DNA from: Vicugna pacos
Lineage: Eukaryota; Chordata; Mammalia; Artiodactyla; Camelidae
Assembly: GCF_048564905.1 (NCBI RefSeq)
Contig: NW_027328721.1
Location: forward strand, 38,212,870 to 38,276,869
DNA length: 64,000 bases
Reading direction: 5' to 3'
The notes beneath the pieces were generated by a model, which saw only the letters and a list, made by a program, of their open reading frames with translations, ran no database searches and was not told the origin of the DNA. The translations under genes were made by a program, and so were the position numbers. Positions 24,351 through 37,590 of this stretch are shown piece after piece. Within the stretch, counting starts at the first letter, position 1, and the number at the start of each line of letters is the position of its first letter.

Positions 24351-25256
24351 AGTTATTTATCCGACTTCCCCGAACAGGGAACACCTGTGACTGAAGAGAG
24401 TTGCGTGGAGTTGTCTCTCGCGCTCCCCCACGCTCTGACAATGGTTCCGGAATCATGAGCGTCCGGTGGTTCCACCAACGGTCGGCAGCAAGTGGGTTCT
24501 AACAGATAGCCTAAGCTAGTCCCCCTGAGGGTTTTCCTAATGTCTCTGTGCAAGGGAATGCTAGCGGGGTTTGCAGGATATCCCAGTGTCAGAGGCTGAC
24601 TCCCCAAGGTCTGGGAAGTTATTTCTCGGACTTCCCCGAACAGGGAACACCTGTGACTGAAGAGAGCTGCGTGGAGTTGTCTCTCGAGCTCCCCCACGCA
24701 CTGACAATTTTTCCGGAATCCTGAGCTTGGAGAGGTTCCACCAACGGTCGGCAGCGTGTGGGTTTTAACGGAAAGCCTAAGCTCGTCTCCCCTGAGGATT
24801 TTCCTAATGTCTCTGTGCCAGGGAATGCCAGGGGTGTTTACAGGTTATCCCAGTGACAGAGGCTGCCACACCAAGGTCAGGGAAGCTATTTCTCGGACTT
24901 CCCCGAAGAGGGAACACCTGTGACTGAAGAGAGCTGCGTGGAGTTGTCTCACGATCTCCCCCACGCACTGACAATGGTTCCGGAATACTGAGCGTGGGGA
25001 GGTTCCAACAACGGTCGGCAGCGCGTGGGTTCTAACGGAATGCCTAAGCTCGTCTCCCCTGAGGGTTTTCCTAATGTCTCTGTGCCAGGGAATGCTAGGG
25101 GGTTTTGCAGGATATCCCAGTGACAGAGGCTGCCTCCCCAAGGTCAGGGAAGGTATTTCTCGGACTTCCCCGAACAGGGAACACCTGTGACTGAAGAGAG
25201 CTGCGTGGAGTTGTCTCTCGAGCACCCCCACGCACTGACAATGGTTCCGGAATCCT

Positions 25257-25417
25257 GAGCGTGGGGAGGTTCCACCAACTGTCGGCAGCGCATGGGTTCT
25301 GACGGAAAGCCTAAGCTCGTCTCCCCTGAGGGTTTTCCTAATGTCTCTGTGCCAGGGAATGCTAGGGGGATTTGCAGGATATTCCAGTGAAGGAGGCTGC
25401 CTCCCCATGTTCAGGGA
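25257..25417. repeat. Divergent 4-monomer repeat, copy 2 (offset 1,067 bp)
   Basis: Partner of 24,190-24,350. Several substitutions separate the two, so the duplication is older than those of the left domain. Confidence 0.65.
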
Positions 25418-28400
25418 AGTTATTTCTCAGACTTCCCCGAACAGGGAACACCTGTGACGGAAGAGAGCTGCGTGGAGTTGTCTCTCGAGCTCCCCGACGC
25501 AATGACAATGCTCCCAGAATCCTGAGCGTGGGGAGGTTCCACCAACGGTCGGCAGCGCGTGGGTTTTAACGGAAAGCCAAAACTCGTCTTCCCTGAGTGT
25601 TTTCCTAATGTCTCTGTGCCAGGGAATGCTAGGGGGGTTTCAAGGATATCCCAGTGACATAGGCTGCCTCCCGAAGGTCAGGGAAGGTGTTTCTTGGACT
25701 TCCCCGAACAGGGAACACGTGTGACTGAAGAGAGCTGCGTGGAGTTGTCTCTCGAGCTCCCCCACGCACTGACAATTGTTCTGGAATCCTGAGCGTGGGG
25801 AGGTCCCACCAACGGTCGGCAGCGCGTGGGTTCTAACGGAATGCCTAAGCTCGTCTCCCCTGAAGGTTTTCCTAATGTCTCTGTGACAGGGAATGCTAGG
25901 GGGGTTTGCAGAATATCCCAGTGTCAGACGCTGCCTCACCAAGTTCAGGGAAGGTATTTCTCGGACTTCCCCGTACAGGGAACTCCTGTGACTGAAGAGA
26001 GCTGCGTGGAGTTGTCTCTCGAGCTCCCCCACGCACTGACAATGGTTGCGGAATCCTGAGCGTGGGGAGGTTCCACCAACGGTCGGCAGCGCGTGGGTTC
26101 TAACGGAAAGCATAAGCTCGCCTCCCCTGAGGGTTTTCCTAATATCTCTGTGCCAGGGAATGCTAGGGGTGTTTGCAGGATATCCCAGTGACAGAGGCTG
26201 CCTCCCCAAGGTCAGGGAAGATATTTCTCTTACTTCCCCGAACAGTGAACACCTGTGACTGAAGAGAGCTGCGTGGAGTTGTCTCTCGAGCTCCCCCACG
26301 CACTGACAATGGTTCCGGAATCCTGAGCGTGGGGAGGTTCCACCAACGGTCGGCAGCGCGTGGGTTCTAACGGAATGCGTAAGCTCGCCTCCCCTGACGG
26401 TTTTCCTAATGTCTCTGTGCAGGGAATGCTAGGGGGGTTTGCATTATATCCCAGGGACAGAGGCTGCCTCCCCAAGTCAGGGAAGGTATTTCTCGGACTT
26501 CCCCGAACAGGGAACACCTGTGACGGAAGAGAGCTGCTTGGAGTTGTCTCTCGAGCTCCCCCACGCACTGACAATGTTTCCGGAATCCTGAGAGTTGGGA
26601 GGTTCCACCAACGGTCGGCAGCGCGTGGGTTCTAACGGAAATCCTAAGCTCGCCTCCCCTGAGGGTTTTCCTAATGTCTCTGTGCCAGGGAATGCTAGGG
26701 GTGTTTGCAGGATATCCCAGTGACAGAGGCTGCCTCCCCAAGTTCAGGGAAGGTTTTTCTCGGACTTCCCCGAATTGGGAACACCTGTGACTGAAGAGAG
26801 CTGCGTGCAGTTGTCCCTCGAGCTCCCCCACGCACTGACAATGGTTCCAGAATCCTGAGGAGGGGAGGTTCCACCAACGGTCTGCAGCGCGTGGGTTCTA
26901 ACGGAATGCCTAATCTCTTCTCCCCTGATGTTTTTCCTAATGTCTCTGTACCAGGGAATGCTAGTGGTGTTTGCAGGATATCCCAGTGACAGAGGCTGCC
27001 TCCCCAAAGTCCGGGAAGGTATTTCTCGGACTTCCCCGAACAGGGAACACCTGTGGTGAAGAGAGCTGCGTGGAGTTGTCCCTCGTGCTCCCCCACGCAC
27101 GGACAATGTTTCCGGAATCCTGAGCGTGGGGAGGTTCCACCAACGGTCGGCAGCGCGTGGGTTCTAACGGAAAGCCTAAGCTCGTCTCCCCTGAAGATTT
27201 TCCAAATTTCTCTGTGCCAGGGAATGCTAGGGGGGTTTGCAGGATATCCCAGTGACAGAGGCTGCCTCCCCAATATCAGGGAAGGTATTTCTCGGACTTC
27301 CCCGAACAGGGAACACCTGTGATTGAAGAGAGCTGCGTGGAGTTGTCTCTCGATCTCCCCTACGCACTGACAATGTTTCCGGAGTCCTGAGCGTGGGGAG
27401 GTTCCACCAACGGTCGTCAGCGCATGGGTTCTTACGGAAAGCCTCAGCTCGTCTCCCCTGAGTGTTTTCCTAATGTCTCTGTGCCAGGGAATGCTAGGGG
27501 TGTTTTCAGGATATCTCATTGACAGAGGCTGCCTCCCAAAGGTCAGGGAAGGTATTTCTCGGACTTCCCCGAACAGGGAACACCTGTGACTGAGGAGAGC
27601 TGCGTGGAGTTGTCTTTCGAGCTCCCCCACGCAATGACAATGGTTCCGGAATCCTGAACGTGGGGAGGTTCCACAAACGGTCGGCAGCGCGTGGTTTCAA
27701 ACGGAAAGCCTAAGCTAGTCTCCCCTGAGGATTTTCCTAATGTCTCTGTACCAGGAAAGCTAGGGGGTTTTGCAGGATATCCCAGTGTCAGAGGCTGCCT
27801 CCCCAAGGTCAGGGAAGTTATTTCTCGCACTTCCCCGAACAGGGAACACCTGTGACTGAAGAGAGCTGCGTGGAGTTGTCTCTCGAGCTCCCCCACGCAC
27901 TGACAATGATTGCGGGATCCTGAGCGTGGGGAGGTTCCACCAACGGTCGGCAGCGCGTGGGTTCTAAAGGAATGCCTAAGCTGGTCTACCCTGAGGATTT
28001 TCCTAATATCTCTGTGCCAGGGAATGCTAGGGGTGATTGCAGTATATCCCAGTGTCTGAGGCTGCCCCCCAATGTCAGGGAAGGTCTTACTCGGACTTCC
28101 CCGAACAGGGAACACCTGTGACTGAAGAGAGCTGCGTGGAGTTGTCTCTCGAGCTCCCCCACGCACTGAAAATGGTTCCGGAATCCTGAGCGTGGGGAGG
28201 TTCCACCAACGGTCGGCAGCGCGTGGGTTCTAACGGAATACCTGTGCTCGTTTCCCCTGAGGGTTTTCCAAATGTCTCTGTGCCAGGGAATGATAAGGGT
28301 GATTGCAGGATAGCCCAGTGACTGAGGCTGTCTCCCCAAGTTCAGGGAAGGTATTTCTCGGAATTCCCTGAACAGGGAACACCTGTGACTGAAGAGAGCT

Positions 28401-29264
28401 GCGTGGAGTTGTCTCTCGAGCTCCCCCACGCACTGACAATGGTTCCGGAATCCTGAGCGTGGGGAGGTTCCACCAACGTTTGGCAGCGTGTGGGTTCAAA
28501 CTGAATGCCTAAGCTGGTCTCCCCTGAGGGTTTTCCTATTATCTCTTTGCCAGGGAATGCTAGGGGTGATTGCAGGATATCCCAGTGACCGAGGCTGCCT
28601 CCCCAAGGTCAGGGAAGGTATTTCTCGGACTTCCCCGAACAGGGAACACCTGTGACTGAAGAGAGCTGCGTGGAGACGTCTCTCGAGCTCCCCCACGCAC
28701 TGACAATGGTTCTGGATTCCTGAGCGTGGAGAGGATCCACCAACGGTCGGCAGCGCTTGGGTTCAAACGGAATTCCTAAGCTCGTCTCCCTTGAGGGTTT
28801 TCCTAATGTCTCTGTGCCAGGGAATGCTAGGGGTGATTGCAGGATATCCCAGTGTCCGAGGCTGCATTCCCAAGATCAGGGAAGTTATTTCTCGGATTTC
28901 CCCGAACAGGGAACACCTGTGACTGAAGAGAGCTGCGTGGAATTTTCTCTCGAGCTCCCCCACGCACTGACAATGGTTCCGGAATCCGAGGGTGGGGAGG
29001 ATCCACCAACGTTCGGCAGCGTGCTGGTTCAAACTGAATGCCTAAGCTCGTCTCCCCTGAAGGTTTTCCTAATATCTCTGTGCCAGGAAATGCTAGGCGT
29101 GATTGCAGGATATCCCAGTGACGGAGGCTGTCTCCCCAAGGTCAAGGAAGGTATTTCTCGGACTTCCCCGAACAGGGAACACCTGTGACTGAAGAGAGCT
29201 GCGTGGAGTTGTCTCTCGAGCTCCCCCATGCACTGTCAATTGTTCCGGAATTCTGAGCGTGGGG

Positions 29265-30180
29265 AAGTTCCACCAACGGTCGGCAGCGCGTGGGTACTAA
29301 GGGAATGCCTAAGCTCAACTGCCAGAGGGTTATCATAATGTCTCTGTGCCAGGGAATGCTAGGGGTGATTGCAGTATATCCCAGTGACCGAGGCTGCTTC
29401 CCCAAGGTCAGGTAAGGTATTTCTCGGACTTCCACGAACAGGGAACCCCTGTGACTGAAGAGAGCTGCGTGCAGTTGTCTCTCGAGCTCCCCAACGCACT
29501 GACAATGGTTCCGGAATCCTGAGCGTGGGGAGGATCCACCAACGGTCGGCAGCGCTTGGGTTCTAACGGAATGCCTAAGCTCGCCTCCCCTGAATATTTT
29601 CCTAATATCTCTGTGCCAGGGAATGCTAGGGGTGATTGCAGGATATCCCAGTGACCGTGGCTGCCTCCCCAAGCTCAGGGAAGCTATTTCTCTGACTTCC
29701 CCGAACAGGGAACCCCTGTGACTGAAGAGAGCTGCGTGCAGTTGTCTCTCGAGCTCCCCAACGCACTGACAATGTTTCCGGAATCCTGAGCGTGGGGAGG
29801 ATCCACCAACGGTCGGCAGCGCTTGGGTTCTAACTGAATGCCTTAGCTCGTCTCCCCTGAGGATTTTCCTAATGTCTCTGTGCCAGGGCATGCTAGGGGT
29901 GATTGCAGGATATCCCAGTGACCGAGACTGCCTCCCCAAGGTCAGGGAAGGTATTTATCGTACTTCCCTGAACAGGGACAACCTGTGACTGAAGAGAGCT
30001 GCGTGGAGATGTCTCTCGAGCTCCCCCACGCACTGACAATGGTTCCGGAATCCTGAGCGTGGGGAGTTTCCACCAACGGTCGGCAGAGCGTGGGTTCTAA
30101 CGGAATGCTTAAGCTCGTCTCCCCTGAGGGTTTTCCTAATGTCTCTGTGCCAGGGAATGCTAGGGGTGATTGCAGGATAT
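29265..30180. repeat. 7-monomer-spaced block, copy 1 (offset 1,867 bp)
   Basis: Begins with a distinctive unit in which the usual CTCGTCTCCCCTGAGGG is replaced by CTCAACTGCCAGAGGG and CTAAGGGAATGCC replaces CTAACGGAATGCC. The same unit and its successors recur near 31,132-32,047. The middle of the block (around 29,700-29,850 against 31,570-31,720) matches poorly, like a conversion patch. Confidence 0.8.
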
Positions 30181-31131
30181 CCCAGTGACCGAGGATGCCT
30201 CCCCAAGGTCAGGGAACGTATTTCTCGGACTTCCCCGACCAGGGAACACCTGTGACTGAAGACAGCTGCGTGGAGTTTTCTCTCGAGCTCCCCCACGCAC
30301 TGAAAATAGTTCCGGAATCCTGAGCGTGGGGAGGATCCACCAACGATCGGCAGCGCGTGGGTTCTAACGGAATGACTAATCTCGTCTCTCCTGAGATTTT
30401 CCTAATGTCTCTGTGCCAGGGAATGCTAGGGGCGATTGCAGGACATCCCAGAGTCCGAGGCTGCCTCCCCAAATTCAGGGAAGGTTTTTCTCGGACATCC
30501 CCAGACAGGGAACACCTGTGACTGAAGAGAGCTGCGTGGAGTTGTCTCTCGAGCTCCCCCACGCACTGAAAATGTTTCCGGAATCCTGAGCGTGGGGAGG
30601 TTCCACCAACGGTCGGCAGCGCGTGGGTTCTAACGGAATGCCTAAGCTCGCCTCCCCTGAGGTTTTTCCTAATGTCTCTGTGCCAGGAAATGCTAGGGGT
30701 GATTGCAGGTTATCCCAGTGACCGAGGCTGTCTCCCCAAGTTCAAGGAAGGTATTTCTCGGACTTCCCCGAACAGGGAACACCTGTGACTGAAGAGAGCT
30801 GCGTGGAGTTTTCTCTCGAGCTCCCCCACGCACTGTCTATTTTTCCAGAATTCTGAGCGTGGGGAAGTTCCACCAACGGTCGGCAGCGCGTGGGTTCTAA
30901 CGGAATGCCTAATCTCGTCTCCCCTGAGGATTTTCCTAATGTCTCTGTGCCAGGGAATGCTAGGGGTGATTTCAGGATATCCCAGTGACCGAGGTTGCCT
31001 CCCCAAGGTCAGGGAAGTTATTTCTCGGACTTCCCAGAACACGGAAACCCTGTGACTTAAGGGAGCTGCGTGGAGTTGTCTCTCGAGCTCCCACATGCAC
31101 TGAAAATGGTTCCGGAATCCTGAGAGAGGAT

Positions 31132-32047
31132 AGGTTCCACCAACGGTCGGCAGCGCGTTGGTACTAAGGGAATGCCTAAGCTCAACTGCCAGAATGTTAT
31201 CATAATGTCTCTGTGCCAGGGAATGCTAGGGGTGATTGCAGTATATCCCAGTGACCGAGGCTGCTTCCCCAAGGTCAGGTAAGGTATTTCTCGGACTTCC
31301 CCGAACAGGGAACCCCTGTGACTGAAGAGAGCTGCGTGCAGCTGTCTCTCGGGCTCCCCAACGCAGTGACAATGGTTCCGGAATCCTGAGCGTGGGGAGG
31401 ATCCACCAACGGTCGGCAGCGCTTGGGTTCTAACGGAATGCCTAAGCTCGCCTCCCCTGAATGTTTTCCTAATATCTCTGTGCCAGGGAATGCTAGGGGT
31501 GATTGCAGGATATCCCAGTGACCGTGGCTGCCTCCCCAAGGTCAGGGAAGCTATTTCTCTGACTTCCCCGAACAGGGAAAACCTGTGACTGAAGAGAGTT
31601 GCGTGGAGTTCTCTCTCGAGCTCCCCCACGCACTGACAATGGTTCCGGAATCCTGAGCGTGGGGATGTTCCACCAACGGTCGGCAGCGAGTGGGTTCTAA
31701 CGGAATGCTTAAGCTCGTCTCCCCTGAGGGTTTTCCTAATGTCTCTGTGCCAGGGCATGCTAGGGGTGATTGCAGGATATCCCAGTGACCGAGACTGCCT
31801 CCCCAAGGTCAGGGAAGGTATTTATCGTACTTCCCTGAACAGGGACAACCTGTGAATGAAGAGAGCTGCGTGGAGATGTCTCTCGAGCTCCCCCACGCAC
31901 TGACAATGGTTCCGGAATCCTGAGCCTGGGGAGGTTCCAACAACCGTCGGCAGAGCGTGGGTTCTAACGGAATGCTTAAGCTCGTCTCCCCTGAGAGTTT
32001 TCCTAATGTCTCTGTGCCAGGGAATGCTAGGGGTGATTGCAGGATAT
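31132..32047. repeat. 7-monomer-spaced block, copy 2 (offset 1,867 bp)
   Basis: Partner of 29,265-30,180. Shared end markers are TTTATCGTACTTCCCTGAAC and GGGACAACCTGTGA near 29,950/31,820. Confidence 0.8.
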
Positions 32048-32530
32048 CCCAGTGTCCGAGTCTGCCTCCCCAAGTTCAGGGAAGTTATTTCTCGGACTTC
32101 CCCGAACAGGGAACAACTTTGACTGAAGAGAGCTGCGTGGAGTTGTCTCTCGAGCTCCCCAACGCACTGACAATGGTTCCGGAATCCTGAGCCTGGGGAG
32201 GATCCACCAACGGTCGCTAGCGCGTGGGTTCTAACGGAATGCTTAAGCTCATCTCCCCTGAGGGTTTTCGTAATTTTTCTGTGCCAGGGAATGCTAGGGG
32301 TGATTGCAGGATATCCAAGTGTCCGAGGCTGCCTCCCCAAGGTCAGGGAATGTATTTCGTGGACTTCCCCGAACAGGGAACACCTGTGACTGAAGACAGC
32401 TGCGTGGAGTTGTCTCTCGAGCTCCCCCACGCAGGACAATGTTTCCGGAATCCTGTGCGTGGGGAGGTTCCACCAACGGTCGGCAGCGCGTGGGTTCTAA
32501 CGGAATGCCTAAGCTCGTCTCCCCTGAGGG
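31998..32530. repeat. Two-monomer tandem duplication, copy 1 (offset 533 bp)
   Basis: Two units with CGAGTCTGCC, ACAACTTTGAC, GAGCCTGGGGAGG, GGTCGCTAGCG, ATTTCGTGGAC and a net one-base loss giving CACGCAGGACAATG. All but the first T of the ACTTTG variant recur 533 bp on. Confidence 0.85.
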
Positions 32531-33060
32531 TTTTCCTAATGTCTCTGTGCCAGGGAATGCTAGGGGTGATTGCAGGATATCCCAGTGTCCGAGTCTGCCT
32601 CCCCAAGTTCAGGGAAGTTATTTCTCGGACTTCCCCGAACAGGGAACAACTGTGACTGAAGAGAGCTGCGTGGAGTTGTCTCTCGAGCTCCCCAACGCAC
32701 TGACAATGGTTCCGGAATCCTGAGCCTGGGAAGGATCCACCAACGGTCGCTAGCGCGTGGGTTCTAACGGAATGCTTAAGCTCATCTCCCCTGAGGGTTT
32801 TCCTAATTTTTCTGTGCCAGGGAATGCTAGGGGTGATTGTAGGATATCCAAGTGTCCGAGGCTGCCTCCCCAAGGTCAGGGAATGTATTTCGTGGACTTC
32901 CCTGAACAGGGAACACCTGTGACTGAAGAGAGCTGCGTGGAGATGTCTCTCGAGCTCCCCCACGCAGGACAATGTTTCCGGAATCCTGAGCGTGGGGAGG
33001 TTCCACCAACGGTCGGCAGCGCGTGGGTTCTAACGGAATGCCTAAGCTCGTCTCCCCTGA
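32531..33060. repeat. Two-monomer tandem duplication, copy 2 (offset 533 bp)
   Basis: Abuts copy 1 and keeps the CACGCAGGACAATG marker (32,965). The same marker near 47,907 ties this place to the start of the second super-repeat unit. Confidence 0.85.
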
Positions 33061-35054
33061 GGATTTTCCTAATGTCTCTGTGCCAGGGAATGGTAGGGGT
33101 GATTGCAGGATATCCCAGTGACCGAGGCTGCCTCCCCAAGGCCATGGAAGGTATTTCTCGGACATCCCCGAACAGGAAACACCTGTGACTGAATACAGCT
33201 GCGTGGAGTTTTCTCTCGAGCTCCCCCACGCACTGTCAATGGTTCCGGAATCCTGAGCGTGGGGAGGTTCCACCAACGGTCGGCAGCGCGTGGGTTCAAA
33301 CGGAATGCCTAAGCTCGTCTCCCCTGAGGTTTTTCCTAATGTCTCCGTGTCAGAGAATGCTAGAGGTGATTTCAGGATATCCCAGTGACAGAGTATGCCT
33401 CCCCAAGTTCAGGAACGGTATTTCTCGGACTTTCCCGAACAGGGAACACATGTGACTGAAGAGAGCTGCGTGGAATTGTTTCACGAGCTCCCCCAAGCAC
33501 TGACAATGATTCCGGAATCCTGAGCGTGGGGAGGTTCCACAAACGGTCGGCAGCGCGTGGGTTTTAACGGAATGCCTAAGCTCGCCTCCCCTGAGTGTTT
33601 TCCTAATGTCTCTGTGCCAGGGAATGCTAGGGGTGATTGCAGGATATCCCAGTGAACGAGGCTGCCTCCCCAAGGCAGGGAAAATACTTCTCGGACTTCC
33701 CCGAATAGGGAACACATGTGACTGAAGAGAGCTGCGTGGAATTCTCTCTCGAATTCTCCAACTCACTGACAATGGTTCCGGAATCCTGAGCGTGTGGAGG
33801 ATCCACCAACGGTCGCTAACGCGTGGGTTCTAACGGAATGCCTAAGCTCATCTCCCCTGAGGGTTTTCCTAATATCTCTGTGCCAGGGAATGCTAGGGGT
33901 GATTGCAGGATATCCAAGTGTCCGAGGCTGCCTCCCCAAGGTCAGGGAATGTATTTCTCGGACTTCCCCGAACAGGGAACACCTGTGACTGAAGAGAGCT
34001 GCGTGGAGATGTCTCCGAGCTCCCCCACGAAATGACAATGGTTCCGGAATCCTGAGCGTTGGGAGGTTCCAGTAACGGTCGGCAGCGCGTGGGTTGTAAT
34101 GGAGTGCTTAAGCTGGTCTCCCCTGAGGGTTTTCCTAATATCTCTGTGCCAGGGAATGCTAGGGGTGATTGCAGGATATCCCAGTGTCTGAGGCTGCCTT
34201 CCCAATTTCAGGGAAGGTATTTCTCGGACTTCCCCGAACAGGGAACACTTGTGATTGAAGAGAGCTGCGTGGAGTTGTCTCTCGAGCTCCCCCAGGCACT
34301 GACAATAGTTCCGGAATCCTGATCGTGGGGAGTATCCACCAACGGTCGTCAGCGCGTGCGTTCTAACGGAAAGCCTAAGCTCGTCTCCCCTGAGATTTTT
34401 CCTAATGTCTCTATGCCAAGGAATGCTAGGGGTGATTGCAGGATATCCCAGTGTCCGAGGCTGCCTTCCCAAGTTCAGGGAATGTATTTCTCGGACTTCC
34501 CCGAACAGGGAAAACCTGTGACTGAAGAGAGCTGCGTTGAGTTGTCTGTCGTGCTCCCCCACGAACTGACAATGGTTTCGGAATCCTGAGCGTGGGGAGG
34601 TTCCACCTACGGTCGGCAGCTTGTGGGTTCAAACGGAATGCCTAAGCTTGTCTCCCCTGAGGGTTTTCCTAATGTCTCTGTGCCAGGGAATGCTAGGGTG
34701 ATTGCATGATATCCCAGTGAACGAGGCTGCCTCCCCAAGTTCAGGGAAAGTACTTCTCGGACTTCCCTGAACAGGGAAAACCTGTGACTGAAGAGAACTG
34801 CGTGGAGTTGTCTCTCGATCTCCCCAACTCACTGACAATGATTCCGGAATCCTGAGCGTGGGGAGGATCCACCAACGGTCGCTAGCGCGTGGGTTCTAAC
34901 GGAATGTCTAAGCTCATCTCCCCTGAGGATTTTCCTAATGTCTCTGTGCCAGGGAATTCTAGGGGTGATTGCAGGATATCCAAGTGTCCGAAGCTGCCGC
35001 CCCAAGGTCAGGGAATCTATTTCACGGACTTCCCCGAGCAGGGTACACCTGTGA

Positions 35055-36399
35055 CTGAAGAGAGCTGCGTGGAGATGTCTCTCGAGCTCCCCAACGCACT
35101 GACAATGTTTCCGGAATCCTGAGCGTGGGGAGGCTCCACTATCGGTCGACAGCGCGTGGATTGTACTGGAGTGCTTAAGCTGGTCTCCCCTGAGGGTTTT
35201 CCTAATGTCTCTGTGCCAGGGAATGCTAGGGGTGATTGCAGGATATCCCAGTGTCTGAGGCTGCCTTCCCAAGTTCAGGAAAGTTATTTCTCGGACTTCC
35301 CCGAACAGGGAACACCTGTGACTGAAGAGAGCCTTGTGGAGTTGTCTCTCGAGCTCCCCCACGCCCTGACAATGCTTCCGGAATCCTGAGCGTGGGGAGG
35401 TTCCACCAACGGTCGGCAGCGCGTGGGTTCTAACGGAATGCCTATGCTCGTCTCCCCTGAGTGTTTTCCTAATGTCTCTGTGCCAGGGAATGCTGGGGGG
35501 GATTGCAGGATATCCTAGTGTCCGAGGCTGCCTCCCCAAGTTCAGGGAAGATTTTTCTCGGACTTCCCCGAACAGGGAACACCTGTGACTGAAGAGAGCT
35601 GCGTGGAGTTGTCTCTGGGGCTCCCCCACGCACTGACAATGTTTCCGGAATCCTGAGCGTGGGGAGGTTCCACTAACGGACGGCAGCGCGTGGGTTGTAA
35701 CGGAGTGCCTAAGCAGGTGTCCCCTGATGTTTTTCCTAATGTCTCTGTGCCATTGAATGCTAGGGGTGATTGCAGGATATCCCAGTGTCTGAGACTGCCT
35801 CCCCAAGATCAGGGAAGTTATTTCTCCGACATCCCCGAATAGGAAACACCTGTGACTGAAGACAGCTGCGTGGAGTTGTCTCTCGAGCTCCCCCACGCAC
35901 TGACAGTGGTTCCGGAATCCTGAACGTGGGGAGGTTCCACCAACGGTCGGTAGCACGTGGGTTCTAACGGAATGCCTAAGCTCGTGTCCCCTGAGGGTTT
36001 TCCTATTGTCTCTGTGCTAGGGAAAGCTAGGGGTGATTGCAGGTTATCCCAGTGTCCGAGGCTGCCTCCCCAAGTTCAGGGAAGTTATTTCTCGGACTTC
36101 CCCGTACAGGGAACACCTGTGACTGAAGAGAGCAGAGTGGAGTTTTCTCTCGAGATCCCCCACGCACTGACAAGGTTTCCGGAATCCTGAGCGTGGGGAT
36201 GTTCCACCAACGGTCGGCAGTGCGTGGGTTCTAACGGAATGCCTAAGCTCGTCTCCCCTGAGTGTTTTCCTAATGTTTCTTTGCCAAGGAATGCTAGGGG
36301 TTATTGCAGGATATCCCAGTGACCGAGGCTGCCTCCATAAGGTCAGGGAAGGTATTTCTCGGACTTCCCCGAACAGGGAACACCTGTGACTGAAGAGAG
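35055..36399. repeat. Four-copy 5-monomer block, copy 1
   Basis: About 1,345 bp with strong markers: CCACTATCGGTCGACAGC, GTGGATTGTACTGGAGTGC, GAGCCTTGTGG, a run of seven G at 35,495-35,501, TCTCTGGGGCTCC, CTAAGCAGGTGTCCCC and GTGCCATTGAATGC. All recur in three other places. Confidence 0.88.
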
Positions 36400-36806
36400 A
36401 TGCGTGGATTTGTCTCTCGTGCTCCCCCACGTACGGACAATGTTTCCGGAATCCTGAGCGTGGGGAGGTTCCACCAACGGTCTGCAGCACGTGGGTTCTA
36501 ACGGAATGCCTCAGCTCGTCTCCCCTGAGGATTTTCCTAATGTCTCTGTGCCAGGGATTGCTAGGGGTGATTGCAGAATATCCCAGTGACTGATGCTGCC
36601 TCCCCAAGGTCATGAAAGGTATTTCTCCGACATCCCCGAATAGAAAACACCTGTGACTGAAGACAGCTGCGTGGAGTTGTCTCTCGATCTCCCCCACGCA
36701 CTGACAATGGTTCCGGAATCCTGAGCGTGGGGAGGTTCCACCAACGGTCGGTAGCGCGTGGGTTGAAACGGAATGCCTAAGCTCGTCTCCCCTGAGGGTT
36801 TTCCTA

Positions 36807-37590
36807 ATGTCTCTGTGCCAGGGCATGCTAGGGGTGATTGCAGGATATCCCTGTGACCGAGACTGTCTCCCCAAGGTCAGGGAAGTTATTTCTCGGACTT
36901 CCCTGAACAGGGAAAACCTGTGACTGAAGAGAGCTGCGTGGAGTGCTCTCTCGTGCTCCCCCACGCACTGACAATGGTTCCGGAATCCTGAGCGTGGGGA
37001 GGTTCTACCAGCGGTCGGCAGCGCGTGGGTTCTAACGGAATTCCTAATCTCGTCTCCCCTGAGGGTTTTCCTAATGTCTCTGTGCCAGGGAATGCTAGGG
37101 CTGATTGCAGGATATCCCAGGGACCGAGGCTGCCTCCCCAAGTTCAGGGAAGGTATTTCTCGGACTTCCCCGAACAGGGAACAACTGTGAATGAAGAGAG
37201 CTGCGTGGAGTTGTCTCTCGAGCTCCCCCACGCACTGACAATGTTTCGGGAATCCTGAGCGTGGGGAGGTTCCACCAACGGTCGGCAGCGCGTGGGTTTT
37301 AACGGAATGCCTAAGCTCGTCTCCCCGGAGGGTTTTCCTAATGTCTCTGTGCCAGGGAATGCTAGGGGTGATTGCAGGATATCCCAGTGTCCGAGGCTGC
37401 CTCCCCAAGTTCAGGGAAGTTATTTCTCGGACTTCCCCGAACAGGGAAATCCGGTGACTGAAGAGAGCTGCGTGGAGTTGTCTCTCGAGCTCCCCCACGC
37501 ACTGACAATGTTTCCGGAATCCTGAGCGTGGGGAGGTTCCACCAACGGTCGGCAGCGCGTGGGTTCTAACGGAATGCCAAAGCTCATCAC
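36807..37590. repeat. Three-monomer block shared at 4,804 bp, copy 1
   Basis: Units with GGGCATGCTAGG, GAGTGCTCTC, TTCTACCAGCGG, GGAATTCCTAATC, GGGCTGATTGC and GGGAAATCCGGTGAC. The same series occurs at about 41,611-42,394, and again near 56,285-57,068 as part of unit 2. Confidence 0.82.

Larger units (their letters stand above)
23200..27900. repeat. Middle sequence domain (TTTGCAGG / GACAGAGG monomers)
   Basis: From about 23,230 the units change together at several linked sites: GATTGCAGG becomes TTTGCAGG, with the preceding G run often lengthened; GACCGAGG becomes GACAGAGG; TTTCCCGGAC becomes TTTCTCGGAC. The last TTTTGCAGG unit is at about 27,770, and GATTGCAG returns at about 28,035. Units here differ from each other more than in the left domain, and there are more small indels (for example around 26,420, 26,475, 26,860 and 27,055). 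This looks like an older or separately evolving layer of the same satellite. Confidence 0.8.

Noticed and set aside
23200-27900. A different satellite family inserted in the middle of the array
   Set aside because: Register, length and most of the monomer are unchanged; it is a subfamily of the same repeat.
35495-35501. G-quadruplex at the seven-G run
   Set aside because: A single G run without three partners nearby; it is useful only as a block marker.
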